Shown: piece after piece, positions 11,425 through 23,439 of the stretch
How the letters are laid out: every line of letters begins with the position of its first letter
Numbering within the stretch: position 1 is the stretch's first letter
Notes under the pieces: generated by a model
The model's input: only the letters and a program-made list of their open reading frames with translations
Told to the model about the DNA's origin: nothing
Databases searched by the model: none
Program-made: the position numbers and the translations under genes
Source: Parietaria judaica
Taxonomy: Eukaryota > Streptophyta > Magnoliopsida > Rosales > Urticaceae
Reading direction: 5' to 3'
Length of the DNA stretch: 64,000 bases
Assembly: GCA_954871525.1 (NCBI GenBank)
Contig: OX940869.1
Location: 20,860,001 to 20,924,000 of the forward strand

Positions 11425-12857
11425 TTTTGATGCTGAAAATTAGATCAAACACTTGAGTGGCCCAATAGCTAGGTTGGGGCCGGGTCCAATGCCGTTTGTT
11501 GACTTTGAGTGGGCAATAGAACGTTGACCCCTCGCACTTTGGATCAGACGGACCCTGCTCTGTCAGTGGACCAGTAATCTGGGCTCAGTCTGTTGCCTGT
11601 AACCTCGTTTCCTGTAACAGACTAGACTGGGTTACAGGCAGGGGATGGCACTATAGATCTGGTGTCCACATAGAGAGGATCTCAGTGAGCCTGACGTGAG
11701 CCATGACTAACAGGACTCTTCCGCCTAGGTTCCTAAGGTCGACCCGAGTCCATGGTCAATCCGCGAAGTCAATATAGACTGGGGGACGACACACGTGTCT
11801 CGTAAGTCGGAATCTAGACAGGAAGGATCGTACACTCGTGCCAAGACCTTTTCCAGAGTTTCCGCTCTAGTCGCTACCTCTATCGTCTAGACATTTGGAT
11901 AATTCTCGGAGGTTAGACCTCTCGGCCCGCATTGTGGGTCCTGATACAGGTCCTCGGCCCATCCGCGAAGTTGGTATATCTGCCTGAGATAATAGACTGG
12001 GGGATAGCACGAGCACCACGTAGATCAGAACCTAGCAAGGAGGATCGTAAACCATACAAGAAATTTCTCCAGGGCTTCCGCTCTAGATGGATTCCTTGCG
12101 CTCAGAATCTAGGTAAAAGAACACCCGAGGTAAGGGGGGGTACCCCCTGATTCACCTCTGAAGCTCACCATTGGAATAAATAACTGAGGGGGAGGTGTTT
12201 AAAACTATTTTGGAGAGCTCTTAGGTAAAGCAAGGAAGATAGGAAGTGAGTTCGAATGAGTTACCGTTTAGTGAAAACCGGAGTTCTCTTTATATGAGGG
12301 TCCAGGGCTTAAAACGTGATTATAAATTACTCCAAATGGCCCCCAAGGTAAAGTTATATAGGTTTCTGAGTCTCTTGGACATGGCTGATCCAACTCTGCT
12401 AACGGCATCCCAATCCGAGCCTCCACGCGTCCACACATGCGGCTTTTGTGCGCCCCACGCTACTGATTCGTGCGCCCCACGCTGCTGACGTCATAGGGCT
12501 GATGTCAGCCATCCAAAAGGTGCGTGACGGTGCATGAGGAGCGTGGAGGCAGTAGCTGACATATGGCAGTTTGTGGAGGCGTGCGTGTGTCCACGGGGGC
12601 CTGTGGGGCCCACCCGGGGTGCTCCTGGGCCCATTTCACGGTCCCGGGAGTGTTCCGAGGCCAAATTTTACAGACTTTATGACTTTCTTTAGTATCTCGA
12701 TATTTTTAAGAACATCTGGACACTCTGTTTTGGGACAACGGACTTTCGGTGAATATTTTGTTTGAAATTGGTTTAAAATTAATAAAAGAAAATGTTAATT
12801 AAATAATTTTTCTTTTATTAATTTACAAAAAAAAAATCCCGTAAAATACCCATAACA
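11425..12857 (-). mobile_element. G2b 5' LTR
   Basis: Collinear with the G2a LTR (21069-22411): shared GCCCAATAGCT, GGGTACCCCCTGATTCACCT, and the end GTAAAATACCC(A/G)TAACA. Minus orientation is shown by the gag lying to its left on minus and by the TATA-like region near 12285. Relative to G2a it carries a tandem duplication of about 200 bp: CCGCGAAG at 11761 and 11963, each followed by AGACTGGGGG and later CTTCCGCTCTAG. The right edge adjoins G1b aORF sequence beginning CGTAC, at a place corresponding to an intron donor in G1a. Confidence 0.75.
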
Positions 12858-14413
12858 CGTACCTTCGCCAAACGAGAAGAATCCCCAGCTATCAGCACTA
12901 AATTTGGTATGTCGATTGTTGACGTAAATGTCCGAGGACGAAGATCTGCATTGCTCCCCACGCAGAGACGCCTGAGGCTCCTTGCGCCCTAGTCGCCCGA
13001 CAAGCTGCTGGAGACAGAAGCCTTGGCAGCCGAAGTAGGAGCAGGCACATCACGCCGGGAATCGCCAACAGAAGCCGCAACCGGATGCAGTATTGCACCC
13101 TGACCAGCGCCATGCTGATGAACATTGCGAGGAGAACCCTTAGCCTTGCCAGCAAATGGCGAGCGTGAACGACGAGAGGAGTACGCCTTCTCCAACGATA
13201 ATCTCTGCTTCAGACATCGAAAGGTGCAGTTGCCAAGACCCTGACCAGACGGCTTTGGAGCTGGAGCAGTAGGAGCTGCAAGAACAATAGCAGATTCCCG
13301 GGTTGGCATCTCAGGAACAAACTTCCTAAACGTCCCTCGGAAACCAGATAAACCTAAAAAACGAAGAATAAAGCAACTTAATTGGAAACATCAAAGCTAC
13401 GAAAGACTAAGCAGAAGAACCATAACTGTAGGAGTCGACGAAGCCGGAGCGGCCGAGGGGCGACCAGTCGCTGAGGAAATTTGTCGCTCAAGAACAGAGA
13501 CCTTTGCCTTAGACGAGGGCTTCCCTGGAGTAGGACGATGAGCCTTTCCTTCGCCTGAGCAAGAACATGGAGAGGAACTCGTGTTGGGAACGGCTTGATC
13601 CCCTGAGTTATAAAAGTTTTGCGGAATATTAATTCTTTTCAAATTCACATAAACGCGTAGGGTAAACTTTTACAAACCAATTTTAACCAGGAATAGAGTC
13701 CCATACAAAGATTCCCTATTACTCTATCTAGTTTACGAAATCTCAAAAATTAATTAAACTTTCCTGGATCTCTTATAATTCAATTTTATCATTAATATTA
13801 ATTCATTATGCGACAAAACCAGCTTGAACCCACGCCAAAGTCTTGGTACAGGAGATAAGGTCGCCAACTTTGCCAATCTCCCGATAAGGGTCCCAAAAGT
13901 CCCCGAGCTTGAGGTATGTTTGTATGGGAGATCTACCACGAGCCAAAAAACCACCTGCAAGGTTTTTGTCACATCCAGAAGATTCATAATACAAGGTATT
14001 CCCCGCCGGAAGCGACGAAGCAAGACAAACATCGCCGAGAGATCCTTACCGGGCCCAGTAACCACTACGCTTGACTTAGGGCCTTTAATTCCCTCATCAT
14101 GAGATAGTGCTGGTCCCGACGAGTCCAAGACAGAAATTGGATCGCAATTTGGAGCCCCGAAGCTCTCAAAATCAAATTTCCCGTCAAAATCGGGCATCAC
14201 CACCATTTAGGGCGGTCTGTTCGCTGGAAAAGCCAGAGTTCAAGGAGACATCACCACCACTGAAGATAATTACCATCACTACTGCGCTACTTGTCGGAGC
14301 ACCATTGGACCCGCTTCCTACCTCGAAGCCCGCGCCCACGACATTCGAACCCGCGCGCGCCAATGCTAGCTTCGTCATCCTCCATGTTGTGCGCCACGCC
14401 GACCGCCGCGAGA
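12858..14413 (-). pseudogene. G1b aORF, left part
   Basis: Degraded second copy of the G1 antisense ORF. On minus, DFDGKFDFESF (near 14190) followed by DPISVLDSSGPALS matches DFDGNFDFEGF...DPIFALDSSGPGLS of G1a. FKKFVPQ-like and SPFAGKAKGSPRNVHQ segments (13309-12989) match the Ser/Pro-rich part. The Transposase_28-like middle is largely missing. The gene continues at 46518 after the R1 insertion: the left side ends in CGAGA (14409-14413) and the right side begins with the same CGAGA (46513-46517). Its left end is cut by the G2b LTR. Confidence 0.75.
14409..14413. repeat. Left target-site duplication of copia R1 (CGAGA)
   Basis: Five bases directly before the LTR start TGTTGGG at 14414. The same five bases follow the far LTR at 46513-46517. 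Five bp is the usual length for copia insertions, and both flanks are aORF of the same G1 copy. Confidence 0.85.
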
Positions 14414-17145
14414 TGTTGGGTATAAAACCCGTGGATTATCACGATTAGTGCCGTCGGACCGTACGGGTAACATTTAAAAAATTATTTTAAGAGGAAAACA
14501 TGTTATCCGATCAACAGCTCGAGCATCGGATAATTACCATATTCCAAGACCCGATGAATATCATGTGATTTAATATTCATAAATCATTATTAATAATCTA
14601 GTCTTTATGGGAAATAAATAGAAAGCAGTAAATGGTTGCATTTATTAACCCAATGCATAAGGCCGTACCGCTATTGACGATTTCCGGCTGCGCGTTCTGA
14701 ATCGGGCAGGGCTCCGCCGGTGCCGAGGGAAACTCCCGTGATCATTCGGGATATTCTCCTGGATTCCTCGTACCGAAGCGTGGGCTTCACCGGCAGGACT
14801 CCGTCGCAAAATTTAAACTGATGGTTCTTTTTAAGCTTCCGGAGAACTAAGTCCCTTAAGCCGAACCAGAAAGAGAGATCAGAGAGAAAATTCGCAGACC
14901 CTGAGGGAGAGGGAGAGTTTGAATTTTTCTATGGGGAAAGGTGTGAAAAATGTGTAGAATGAGGTCCCTATTTATAGGCTCAGACTGTAACCGAATTAGA
15001 GAAATTCACTCCTCTAATTTGGAATTCTATTAATTAAATATAATTAATTATTTCAATCCAATGGTCTAGATTTAATCTCATCTAAATCCAAGGGATAAAA
15101 TTGATTGGGGATTTAATTAAATAAGATAGGCTTGGATAAAATCAAAAATCTAATCTTATCTTCTTATCTTATAAAATTTGAATTTATATATATTTATATA
15201 TTACAATTCAAATTCCAATTATCTAGATCCAACGGTTGAGATAAATCTTTAAACCGATCTAATGGATCAAATTAGTTTAGGATAAAATCAAATATTAAAA
15301 GATTTAATAAAAACAAAATTCGATTTTATCCATATCTATAATTCGAAAATAATATATATTATATATAATTAATTAATTTCCAATCCGACGGTAAAGATTA
15401 AATCTTAGACCGATCTAACGGATATAATTAATAGGCTAAATTTGAAAATCAAAACTTGGTAATCAAGTTATTAATTTCGAATATATCAATTATCCTAATC
15501 CAACGGTTGATATTAAATCATAAACGATCCAATGGATTAAATTGATTTTAGGGTTTTTCTCAAATACCAAAATATTTGATACTTTTGTCGAAATTATGAA
15601 AAGACCAAAGTCTATCCATTCGAATGTATATGGTTCCACATTCCAAGGCATAATTCGATTTCTACCCATATAATATATATAAATATATATTATTTACATA
15701 CTAATATAAATTTATTAATTATTGATTAATTATTAATAATATATTAATAATCAAATTCGAATAATTAAATCATATTAATATCCTCTGATCTCAATATCAC
15801 ACATTCAAATACCATGGTGTCACACCATCATTTAAATTCGTTACATGTGATTTAATTTTATAGTTTACCGAAACGATCACAAACATAGAAATTTTCTAAA
15901 TTACAAACCGTACGTTGAAACGACTTGATTCCAAAAGCAAAGTTTCTTATAATTTAATTTCCAACAACTTTCATGTTGACAGAAAATACAAATTCTACTT
16001 TCTTTTGTCAGTTAATTTCGGTTACCAAGATATGGTACTTTTGCCACGCTACTGATAAAACTATCTGATGTCTGTCACAGACTTCAGTTTTATAAGTCTT
16101 GCCAAATGATCTAAGACATCTCAAAATGTTTTTATGATGTACGTATCATCCGTTACGGAGCTATCCTGGGGACCATGGACCCGTATCACTTAAGCTCCAA
16201 CGAACTGCTAGGTTGTTCGTCAAACCTCGGTGTTATTCCACTATAAACCCGAGGATGCACTCTTTAGTGATACAGTATATATTATTCCCTTAATTACAGT
16301 AGGGTGTCCATTGATACAATCAAATTCGGGTTATTGATCTTTCACTTGATGATCCACACATGAGCAGGCGGTTTCTACCGTTATTCCCCTCATTGCATTT
16401 TCATCCTTGACTCAGTCAGTAATATCATGAGTAACCCACCTATGGTTTCGATTCATAAGTTGCGCACGGGTACCTCTCACTTCTCACCACCGACAATCAA
16501 GGGAATCATCATGACTCTGAAGAGAGCTGCGTGATGCCCATGTCTATGACAAAGCTACCCTTATTACTGACTTTCATGTTCCCAAAATAATAGTGTTGGG
16601 AACAACGGTAATACATTGTGTTCTTTAACGGTTAAATCAAAGAACAATCAAGCCAGCAGCTCGGACTCTAGATCTCTCAGGACTTAGATCGAATGTCCAT
16701 TTGATCATCTACTAGTGACTCAACTCCAAGTTATCAGTGACCGTCTTATATGATAGCTTCCAGTGTTTAAGTCAGGTCCAGTCCAGTATGAACACACTTC
16801 ATATTTAATGCACTTCTAGTGAGTGTGACACACACAAAATCAAGAATAGGATTGTCACTTAGTCACATTAATGACCTTATACGATTAATGGGCTCCCACT
16901 CAGTTAATCAGGTCACGGACATTTTAAGTTCATTTATTATGATTATTAATTCTTCCTCACATTGACTCTGTTGTGATAATAATAACATAATTGCATCCTT
17001 TAGGAACTAAGGATCAAATATTCTATTTTACTCTACCAGAAACTATAATAAGATTATCATAATAAGCATCATCTTTATTCAACGACTTGTCATAATCTTT
17101 TACAAATGGATAAAATATCTTGTTTAAGGACACACATGTCCAACA
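14414..17145 (-). mobile_element. R1 3' LTR
   Basis: On + it starts TGTTGGGTATAAAACCC and ends CATGTCCAACA, so as read on minus it is TGTTGGACATG...CCCAACA. The TATA region is near 14970 on minus (CCTATAAATAGGGA). It contains several AT-rich units of the form ATCCAACGGTT...AACCGATCTAATGGAT (about 15230, 15390 and 15498 on +). No gene. Confidence 0.9.
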
Positions 17146-17160
17146 ATCTCCCACTTGTAC
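17146..17160 (-). promoter_or_regulatory. R1 polypurine tract
   Basis: On minus it reads GTACAAGTGGGAGAT immediately before the LTR. The same tract precedes the R2 3' LTR at 31006-31021 and the LTR at 7768. Confidence 0.85.
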
Positions 17161-18860
17161 TTAAAGAAGGTGACCCATGTTCTCCAGATGCCTCGTGAAT
17201 ATTTTCTCTGGCAACGTCTTGGTGAATGCATCAGCCAGATTGTCTTCCAAAGCTATTTTGACAACCCTTATGTCGCCACGACGCACTATTTCTCTTATGA
17301 GATGGTATTTATGTTCTATATGTTTCGCCTTGTTATAGTCTCTGGGCTCTTTAGAATTTGCCACCGCACCACTGTTGTCACAGTATAGTATTCTTGAGCC
17401 AAACTTATTCTTTGCCTACTTCACAGGCTGCCACGTATTCAGCTTCCACTGTTGAATCTGCGATACATGATTGCTTTACGCTTCTCCAGAATATATCTCC
17501 ACCAGCAAGGGTGAACACTGCTCCCAACGTCGATTTTCTCGCGTCTCTATCAGACATAAAGTCTGAGTCAGTGTAACCTAGTGGATTCAGTTCTAATCCT
17601 GAAAAAACTAACATATAGTCTCTCGTTCTCCGAAGATACTTGAGAATGTTCTTCACTGCAGTCTAGTGAGCCATACCAGGGTTGGATTGGTTTCTGCTAA
17701 CAATTCCCACAGTGTAACAGAGGTCTGGCCTAGTACACTGCATAGCGTACATCAGACTTCCCACTGCTGAAGCATAAGGTATTCGCCTCATTTCATCTTG
17801 CTCTTTCGGAGAAGTAGGGCACTGTTTCCTGTTAAGTAACACCCAATGTCTGGTTGGTAAATTACCTCCCTTTGAGTTTGCCATTGCAAAACGGTCAAGC
17901 ACCTTATCAATGTAGGCCGATTGCGATAAGGCTAGATGACTGTTGTTGCAATCCCTAAATATACGGATCCCAAGAACATAGCTGGCTTCTCCAATGTCCT
18001 TCATTTGGAATTGCATAGATAGCCACGCTTTCACGTCAAATAGCCTCTTCACACTGTTTCCAATGAGAAGAATATCGTCGATGTATAGAACAAGAAATAT
18101 CTCCACGATATCATCATTGAGTTTGTAAATGCAGGCCTCAGTGATGTTCTGTATGAATCCCTAGGTCTTGATGGTCTCATCAAAACTTAGATTCCAGGAT
18201 CTGGAAGCTTGCTTCAATCCATAAATGGATTTGAGTAATCTGCAAACCTTCACTTCTTGACCCTTTTGCACGAACCCTTCTGGTTTGTCCACATAAATGT
18301 TTTCGTCAATGTACCTGTCTAGGAAACCGGTTTTGACGTCCATCTGCCAAATCTCGTAATTGAGACTACAGGCTATGGCCATGAGAATCCGGATGGACTT
18401 CAGTGACCGGAGAGAAAGTTTCCTCAAAACTAATACCTTCTCTCTGGATATAACCCCTTGCCACTATACTAGCTTTGAAGGTTTCAACCTTCCCGTCCAT
18501 TCCTCTCTTCCTCTTGTATACCCACTTACAGCCAATGGTTTTTAAGCCATCTAGTAAGTCTACAAGTTCCAGACTTGATTAGAATATATTGATTCTATTT
18601 CTTGGTTCATGGCTTCCTGCTATTCTCCCTTATCAGGATCCATCATAGCTTGCTCAAAGCCTATAGGATCTTCAACGCTAGCGTTTGTGATAGCTAGGTG
18701 AAATACCAACTGGTTGTGCTCATAGTGTTCAATCAGTATTTTGAACCTTTTACTATGTCTAAGTACCCTTTGGTCCTGATTTTGGGCCCATGGTTTCCGC
18801 ACTCTGATTATCAACAAGCACTGTTGATTGTGTAATTACTTTGTCATCTAACAATTCCTC
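17161..18860 (-). pseudogene. R1 copia reverse transcriptase and RNase H
   Basis: Reading on minus: entry to the RT domain near 18820-18620 (FEQAMMDPDKGEW), then MDVKTGFLDRYIDENIYVDKP and SIYGLKQASRSWN (18427-18161), then the catalytic YIDDILLIGN (18106 onward), SQSAYIDKVL, RPDLCYTVGIVSR. RNase H follows (17656-17161): LGYTDSDFMSD, ADSTVEAEYVAA, HIEHKYHLIREIV and ADAFTKTLPE. These are the ordered hallmarks of a Ty1/copia pol. The YIDD site is intact, but the coding is broken into at least five frames by stops and shifts, including one between RT and RNase H near 17660. It is better preserved than the R2 copy. Confidence 0.85.
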
Positions 18861-19560
18861 CAGTAGTATTTTACCTTGAGGTTCATAGTTTATTATAGAG
18901 TCAAATTCCAAAAGAGTTACTATTGCTGAAAAACAATTACTCTCTTATATGATCACAAACTATAACTCGTCCGAGTCCGATTAAATGAATAATGAAAAAT
19001 GATTCTTTCCCCTCAATTATTTGTAAAAGTTTCGTGTTCCTTCTTTCTAGAACACCTCAATGTGCTTGACGTGTGCAAGGAACCGTTGACTAATAGAGAA
19101 TTAATTTCTCTTACAGGTGATCACTGAATTAAAAGTTCAGACTCACCACTTCAGAATAACTGAAGAGCCATTAGTGATTTATCGAATTTAAAATTCGATT
19201 CATGCAATAAATTTCTTGAACTCACATAAGTTCGAATTTACTTTGCATTCATACCTTTACCTTTGAATACTTGCCAATCATTAGATAAAGTATTCATATC
19301 CTTCTGAGCTTGTATAATGGTCCACATACACTAAGTATGTACAAGCTTTATAGGAACTGTGGCTCTTTAGACCTTTTCTCATGAAATGGTCTTTTTAATC
19401 ATTTTAATCTTTAGACAAGATTATCAAACAGGCAGGGAACTGACGAACAGTTCACTCATTGGTCCATCCTATTTATCTCATGCAAATTAATATGACTATA
19501 ATTTAGATGCCTTATGTATGATCGATCACTTTCATAGTTAACCTTTTTCTGGATGTCACA
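18861..19560 (-). pseudogene. R1 copia integrase remnant
   Basis: This segment is collinear, in inverse orientation, with 28900-29440 of R2, where the GAG-pre-integrase and integrase motifs can be read across frames. Near 19330-19440 on minus it covers the same KRPFF and LRATVPLKLVHT coding stretch. No frame longer than a few tens of codons is open. Assigned by collinearity rather than by an intact domain. Confidence 0.6.
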
Positions 19561-21068
19561 TCCATATTATTCATTCATTATTTCATAATGGTTTGAGCTT
19601 GTTTATTTCACTTCTCCGGACAATCAATATAAACAACTAGATCATTTCATAAATAATAATTTCATTATTATCTACAATAATAAAACTTTGTTCATATAAG
19701 TGGATATTTGAATTTCCACGTAAGTCACGGGTATAATAAATATTGTTCTTGAAAAACAACAATTTATTATATTTAAACGACTTGCTCCCACTGAAATAAT
19801 TATCCCATTACTTTAACTAACACAGTCAATTTATGATTGTCTTCTGAGTCCTGGATTCAGTCAAAGGTTTAAACCTTAACCAATCATTAACTTTGGGTTG
19901 GGCGATTATCATATCTTTGTTCATTTCTCAGCCATTTCCCAAGTTCAAGAACTTTCGAATTACTCCCTTATAATATCGGGTGGAAATACTAGCTAAACAC
20001 AAAAGATAATCAATAAGTGAACAAAATCGCTTATTCAGACTTTTATTGTCTTGACATTAAATACACATCATATTATTCAATATATTTGGGATAGACATTT
20101 TAGACTGGCATTGAAAAAGAAACTTATTAAACCTCATTATATGTAGAATGTTTTGAAAAATATTTGTTCGAAATAGTTACATGATGCAAACATGTTCTGG
20201 GAAAAACGTTAAATAAACCCTTGAGCTATTTCGTGATAATTTAACCGACTGTTCACGTCGTTGCCGTCCTTAGTGGCATGGTCACTCTAGGGTGACTCGC
20301 GGTATAAACCGTGTAGTTTGGTTAAACTAAGTTTTAGTCATAAACTTAATTAATATTCATAACAAGAACCACCAAAGTTCCCTATGATTATTAACTATCA
20401 CCATAGACGGTCGGGAAGCACCAACTTCCGTGCAAGCTTAACCCATTATTTTTGGTTCTCGGGATCCTCTTGGAAACGTCATCCTTAGGGAATGGTCACA
20501 CTAGGGTGACTCGCGGTCCATTTCCAAGATTCCTCCGTCCCCAAAGTCTTTTGGAACTATCACAGTGTCAAACCTTCCACAAGCACACCTTCCTTGGGGA
20601 ATGGACACACTAGGGTGACTCGAGGCGGTGTGGTCATCAGACCTTGTGACAGTAATAATGGAGACCTTTGTTTTATTCTATACTTGCATTTGTTTTTAGA
20701 AAATAACGTTTTTAATTTGTAAGTTACAAAAAACTTAATATATATAAACTATCTATTAATGACACATTAAAAGTTTATATTTTGGCTTTAATCATTACGA
20801 AACGAAATATTAAATAAGCCTAAGATATATGTTTATTATTTCGTCGGTAGCGATAGATCAATCCGTACGCTCTCCAGGTCCATGGGAGGGGTCCTTACCG
20901 GTCACCTAGAAGTGGATGGTGAACGGGCCCCACTTTTGATTCCCTTTTCCTTAGGCAAGATTGTACGATTGAAATTTTTCCGACTAATAATAAACATTTT
21001 TACATTTACTCTTTATTATTTATATATATCCTATGTTCACATATTAATAATGATCTAAAGATAGACAC
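19561..21068 (-). other. R1 5' internal region, no readable gag
   Basis: Collinear with about 27206-28900 of R2. No gag or protease can be read in either copy. It contains three copies of a near-palindrome, TAGGGTGACTCG-type on + (about 20290, 20492 and 20609), the counterpart of those at 27661, 27770 and 27980. The stretch ends at 21068, where the G2a LTR begins with TGTTGATG. Confidence 0.6.
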
Positions 21069-22411
21069 TGTTGATGCAGAAAAATGCTTCAAACATTCAG
21101 CGGCCCAATAGCTCGTGTTGGGCCGGGCCCAATATCGTCTTGTTGACTTTTATGACTTTCGGGCTTGGGCTTCTGGACTTTCGAGTCAATCGGACCCTCC
21201 GCTGACTCGATGATCAAAAATCCGTGGTAAACTCCACTACCTATCGCTAATAGGGCCAGGACTTGGCCTGGCCCGGATTACATGTTCGGGACACCAAAAA
21301 CGGATTCCTGACCACCGTGTAGGGGGGGTCACAATATCGACTTTCCAGTGAACCCTGGTGGACCAGACCCTCAACCGGCGTTACGGGGACAGATCCGGGT
21401 CCTCTGGCTATCCGCGTAGTCAATATATCTGCCGTAGATACAAGACCAGTGGATAGAACAAGCACATCACGGATCTAGAACCTTGGCAAGGAGGGTCTTA
21501 GATCATGCCAGAATCTTCTCCAGAGCTTCCGCTCAATTGTGTTTTCTCTCTCTCAGAACCTGAACAAAACAACACCCGAGATCAGGGAGAACCGGGAAGG
21601 GGGGGGGGTGGGGTACCCCCTGATTCACCTTCGACGCTCAACATTAGAGTGATATTTGAGGGGAGGCGAGTTCTAGAGGGAGTAGAGAGAGTTTAGGGCG
21701 AGTTCTCGGGATGAGATTCGAGTTACCATTAAGTGAAAACCGAGCTCCTATTTATAGGAGGGTCCGGGGGTTAAAACGTGAATAAATATTACTCCGGGAA
21801 GCCCCCGGGGTAATATTATATGTTTTTTTGGGTCCCCCTGACGTGGCCGATCCAACGCCACAATCGGTGCCTCAATCCGATGTCGCAAGCGAACTCACGC
21901 GCGGGAACGGTGGCTTTGACACGAATCCACGCGCGTGGCAGCCAGGGCTGACCTCAGCAGCCGCGTCATGCCCTGCGTCAGCAGCCACGCATCGGCTCCC
22001 TGTGGTCTGTAGGGTTTCCTCGCGGCCAATAGCAGGCCACCACGTGGAAGAGTCAAGGTGACCCTTAGTGGGTCTGCTAGGTCGCCTGGCGCGTGTCAGG
22101 TGGCCCTTGGGGCTGTGGGGCCCACTTCTGATGACCCTTGGGGCCTGTGGGGCCCGCTCGGGTGATTCCCGGCGTGTCCCGGAGGCCCCGGGTGTTGCCC
22201 GAGGCCGTTTTTTATAAATTTTATATCGATTTTGGGTGTTTCGATAATTTTGGGATCATCTGGACCCTTTATTTTTCAAAAAACGGGCTTCCGGTGAATA
22301 ATTTGGGGGCAAAATTTATTACAATTAATTAATTAATAAAACAAAAATTAATTTAAATAATTTTTCTTTTGTTAATTAATATTAAATCAATTGCGTAAAA
22401 TACCCGTAACA
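21069..22411 (-). mobile_element. G2a 3' LTR
   Basis: On + it starts TGTTGATGCAG and ends CCCGTAACA; on minus it therefore begins TGTTACGGG right after the polypurine tract. TATAAATA on minus lies near 21750 (TCCTATAAATAGGAG). It matches the G2b LTR (11425-12857) throughout. It contains no gene. Confidence 0.85.
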
Positions 22412-22480
22412 TTAACCCCCCAGTTTTTCAGAAATTTTTAATTTCCGAGAAACTTTATAAATTAGAGGCATGACGGCTCA
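22412..22480 (-). promoter_or_regulatory. G2a polypurine tract and adjoining 3' UTR
   Basis: On minus the sequence reads AAACTGGGGGGTTAA immediately before the LTR, a typical plus-strand primer. The adjoining stretch, including AAACTTTA...AGAGGCAT, recurs in the same orientation at 37960-38030. Confidence 0.75.
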
Positions 22481-22708
22481 TTCGGATTCACGAGCTTGTT
22501 TTCTTCTGGTGAATAGTAAAAGGTACGTTTTTTCTCCGTAACTTTTTTACCGGGTAGCATTTTTGAATACCAATTTTTGCATCGTGTTCGTCCTTTCGTT
22601 ATCTTGTTTTCCCATTTCACGGGCCTCGTCATAATTTTCGAAAAAACGAAGTCTAAAACTCGAAATCGAAATCGAGCGACTTTTTCTCTCAAGAACCCGT
22701 GAACCCAA

Positions 22709-23439
22709 ATGGAGAAATCAGCCGCGAATTATTCACCGGAGCTTGCCGTCGCCGGAGAAGACCACGACCGTGACCGGCTCGAAGTGGCGAGCTCGGGGAT
22801 GTCAGTGGCGGCCGTCGGCGAGGTGGAAGAGCTCAGAGGTCGGCGGTTGGCTGCGTCTGGGTCGGGCGGACTCGAGCTCGTCGATGGCTACGCCGTGGGC
22901 CCCGCGCCGGTGGGTGGTGGTCGCCTGTGGGTCGTGGCTCGAGGTCGACCAGGTCTGGACCAAGGGAGCACGCCGGCAGTGGCGGAGGAGCTCGGCCAAG
23001 CCCAAACTCGCATGGGTTTGGTTTGCGAGCCCTCGGAGGTAGCCCGATCCCCTCGATCGGGGCTATGGGGGTTTCCAGCGACGACGACAGAGGGTTGTGC
23101 GACGGCATGACTCGAGTGAGTGGGCTTGAGCCGGTGGCCAACGCCGATGAAGAGGGGAGAGCCCGATCCTCATCGAGCGAGCGAGTTTCCAACTCTGGCG
23201 AAATCGAGTCCTTTGTGGCCCGATCTGTGGGCCCGGATACCGGCGGCGGAGTGCGACGTCACGTCGGGGGGGTCCGGGTGAGCGGGTCTGCGCCGGAGTC
23301 GGGTGACGCCGGCGACGGGGTTGCTCGGCCGGGCTGCTTTCCCTCATCCGCTTTGGTGGGTTCCTCGGTCGGCGGGAACCCGTCTCGTTTTATTGGCGGG
23401 GTTCCCGTGGCGGCGAGGGTGGCTCCGGCGAGTTCGACC
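22709..23439 (+). pseudogene. G2a aORF, 5' part, cut by R2
   Basis: GC-rich open sequence starting MEKSAANYSPEL at 22709, about 300 bp inside the LTR and antisense to the element, the right place for the start of a Tat aORF. The first frame is open to 23110. A second frame (22927 onward, SGLEPVANADEEGR) then continues, so there is a frameshift or intron. It is Ser/Gly/Val-rich without a recognised domain. The sequence ends at CGACC (23435-23439), where copia R2 is inserted, and resumes at 33758. Confidence 0.6.
23435..23439. repeat. Left target-site duplication of R2 (CGACC)
   Basis: CGACC directly precedes the LTR start TGTAGGACATG. The same bases follow the 3' LTR at 33758-33762. Confidence 0.9.
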
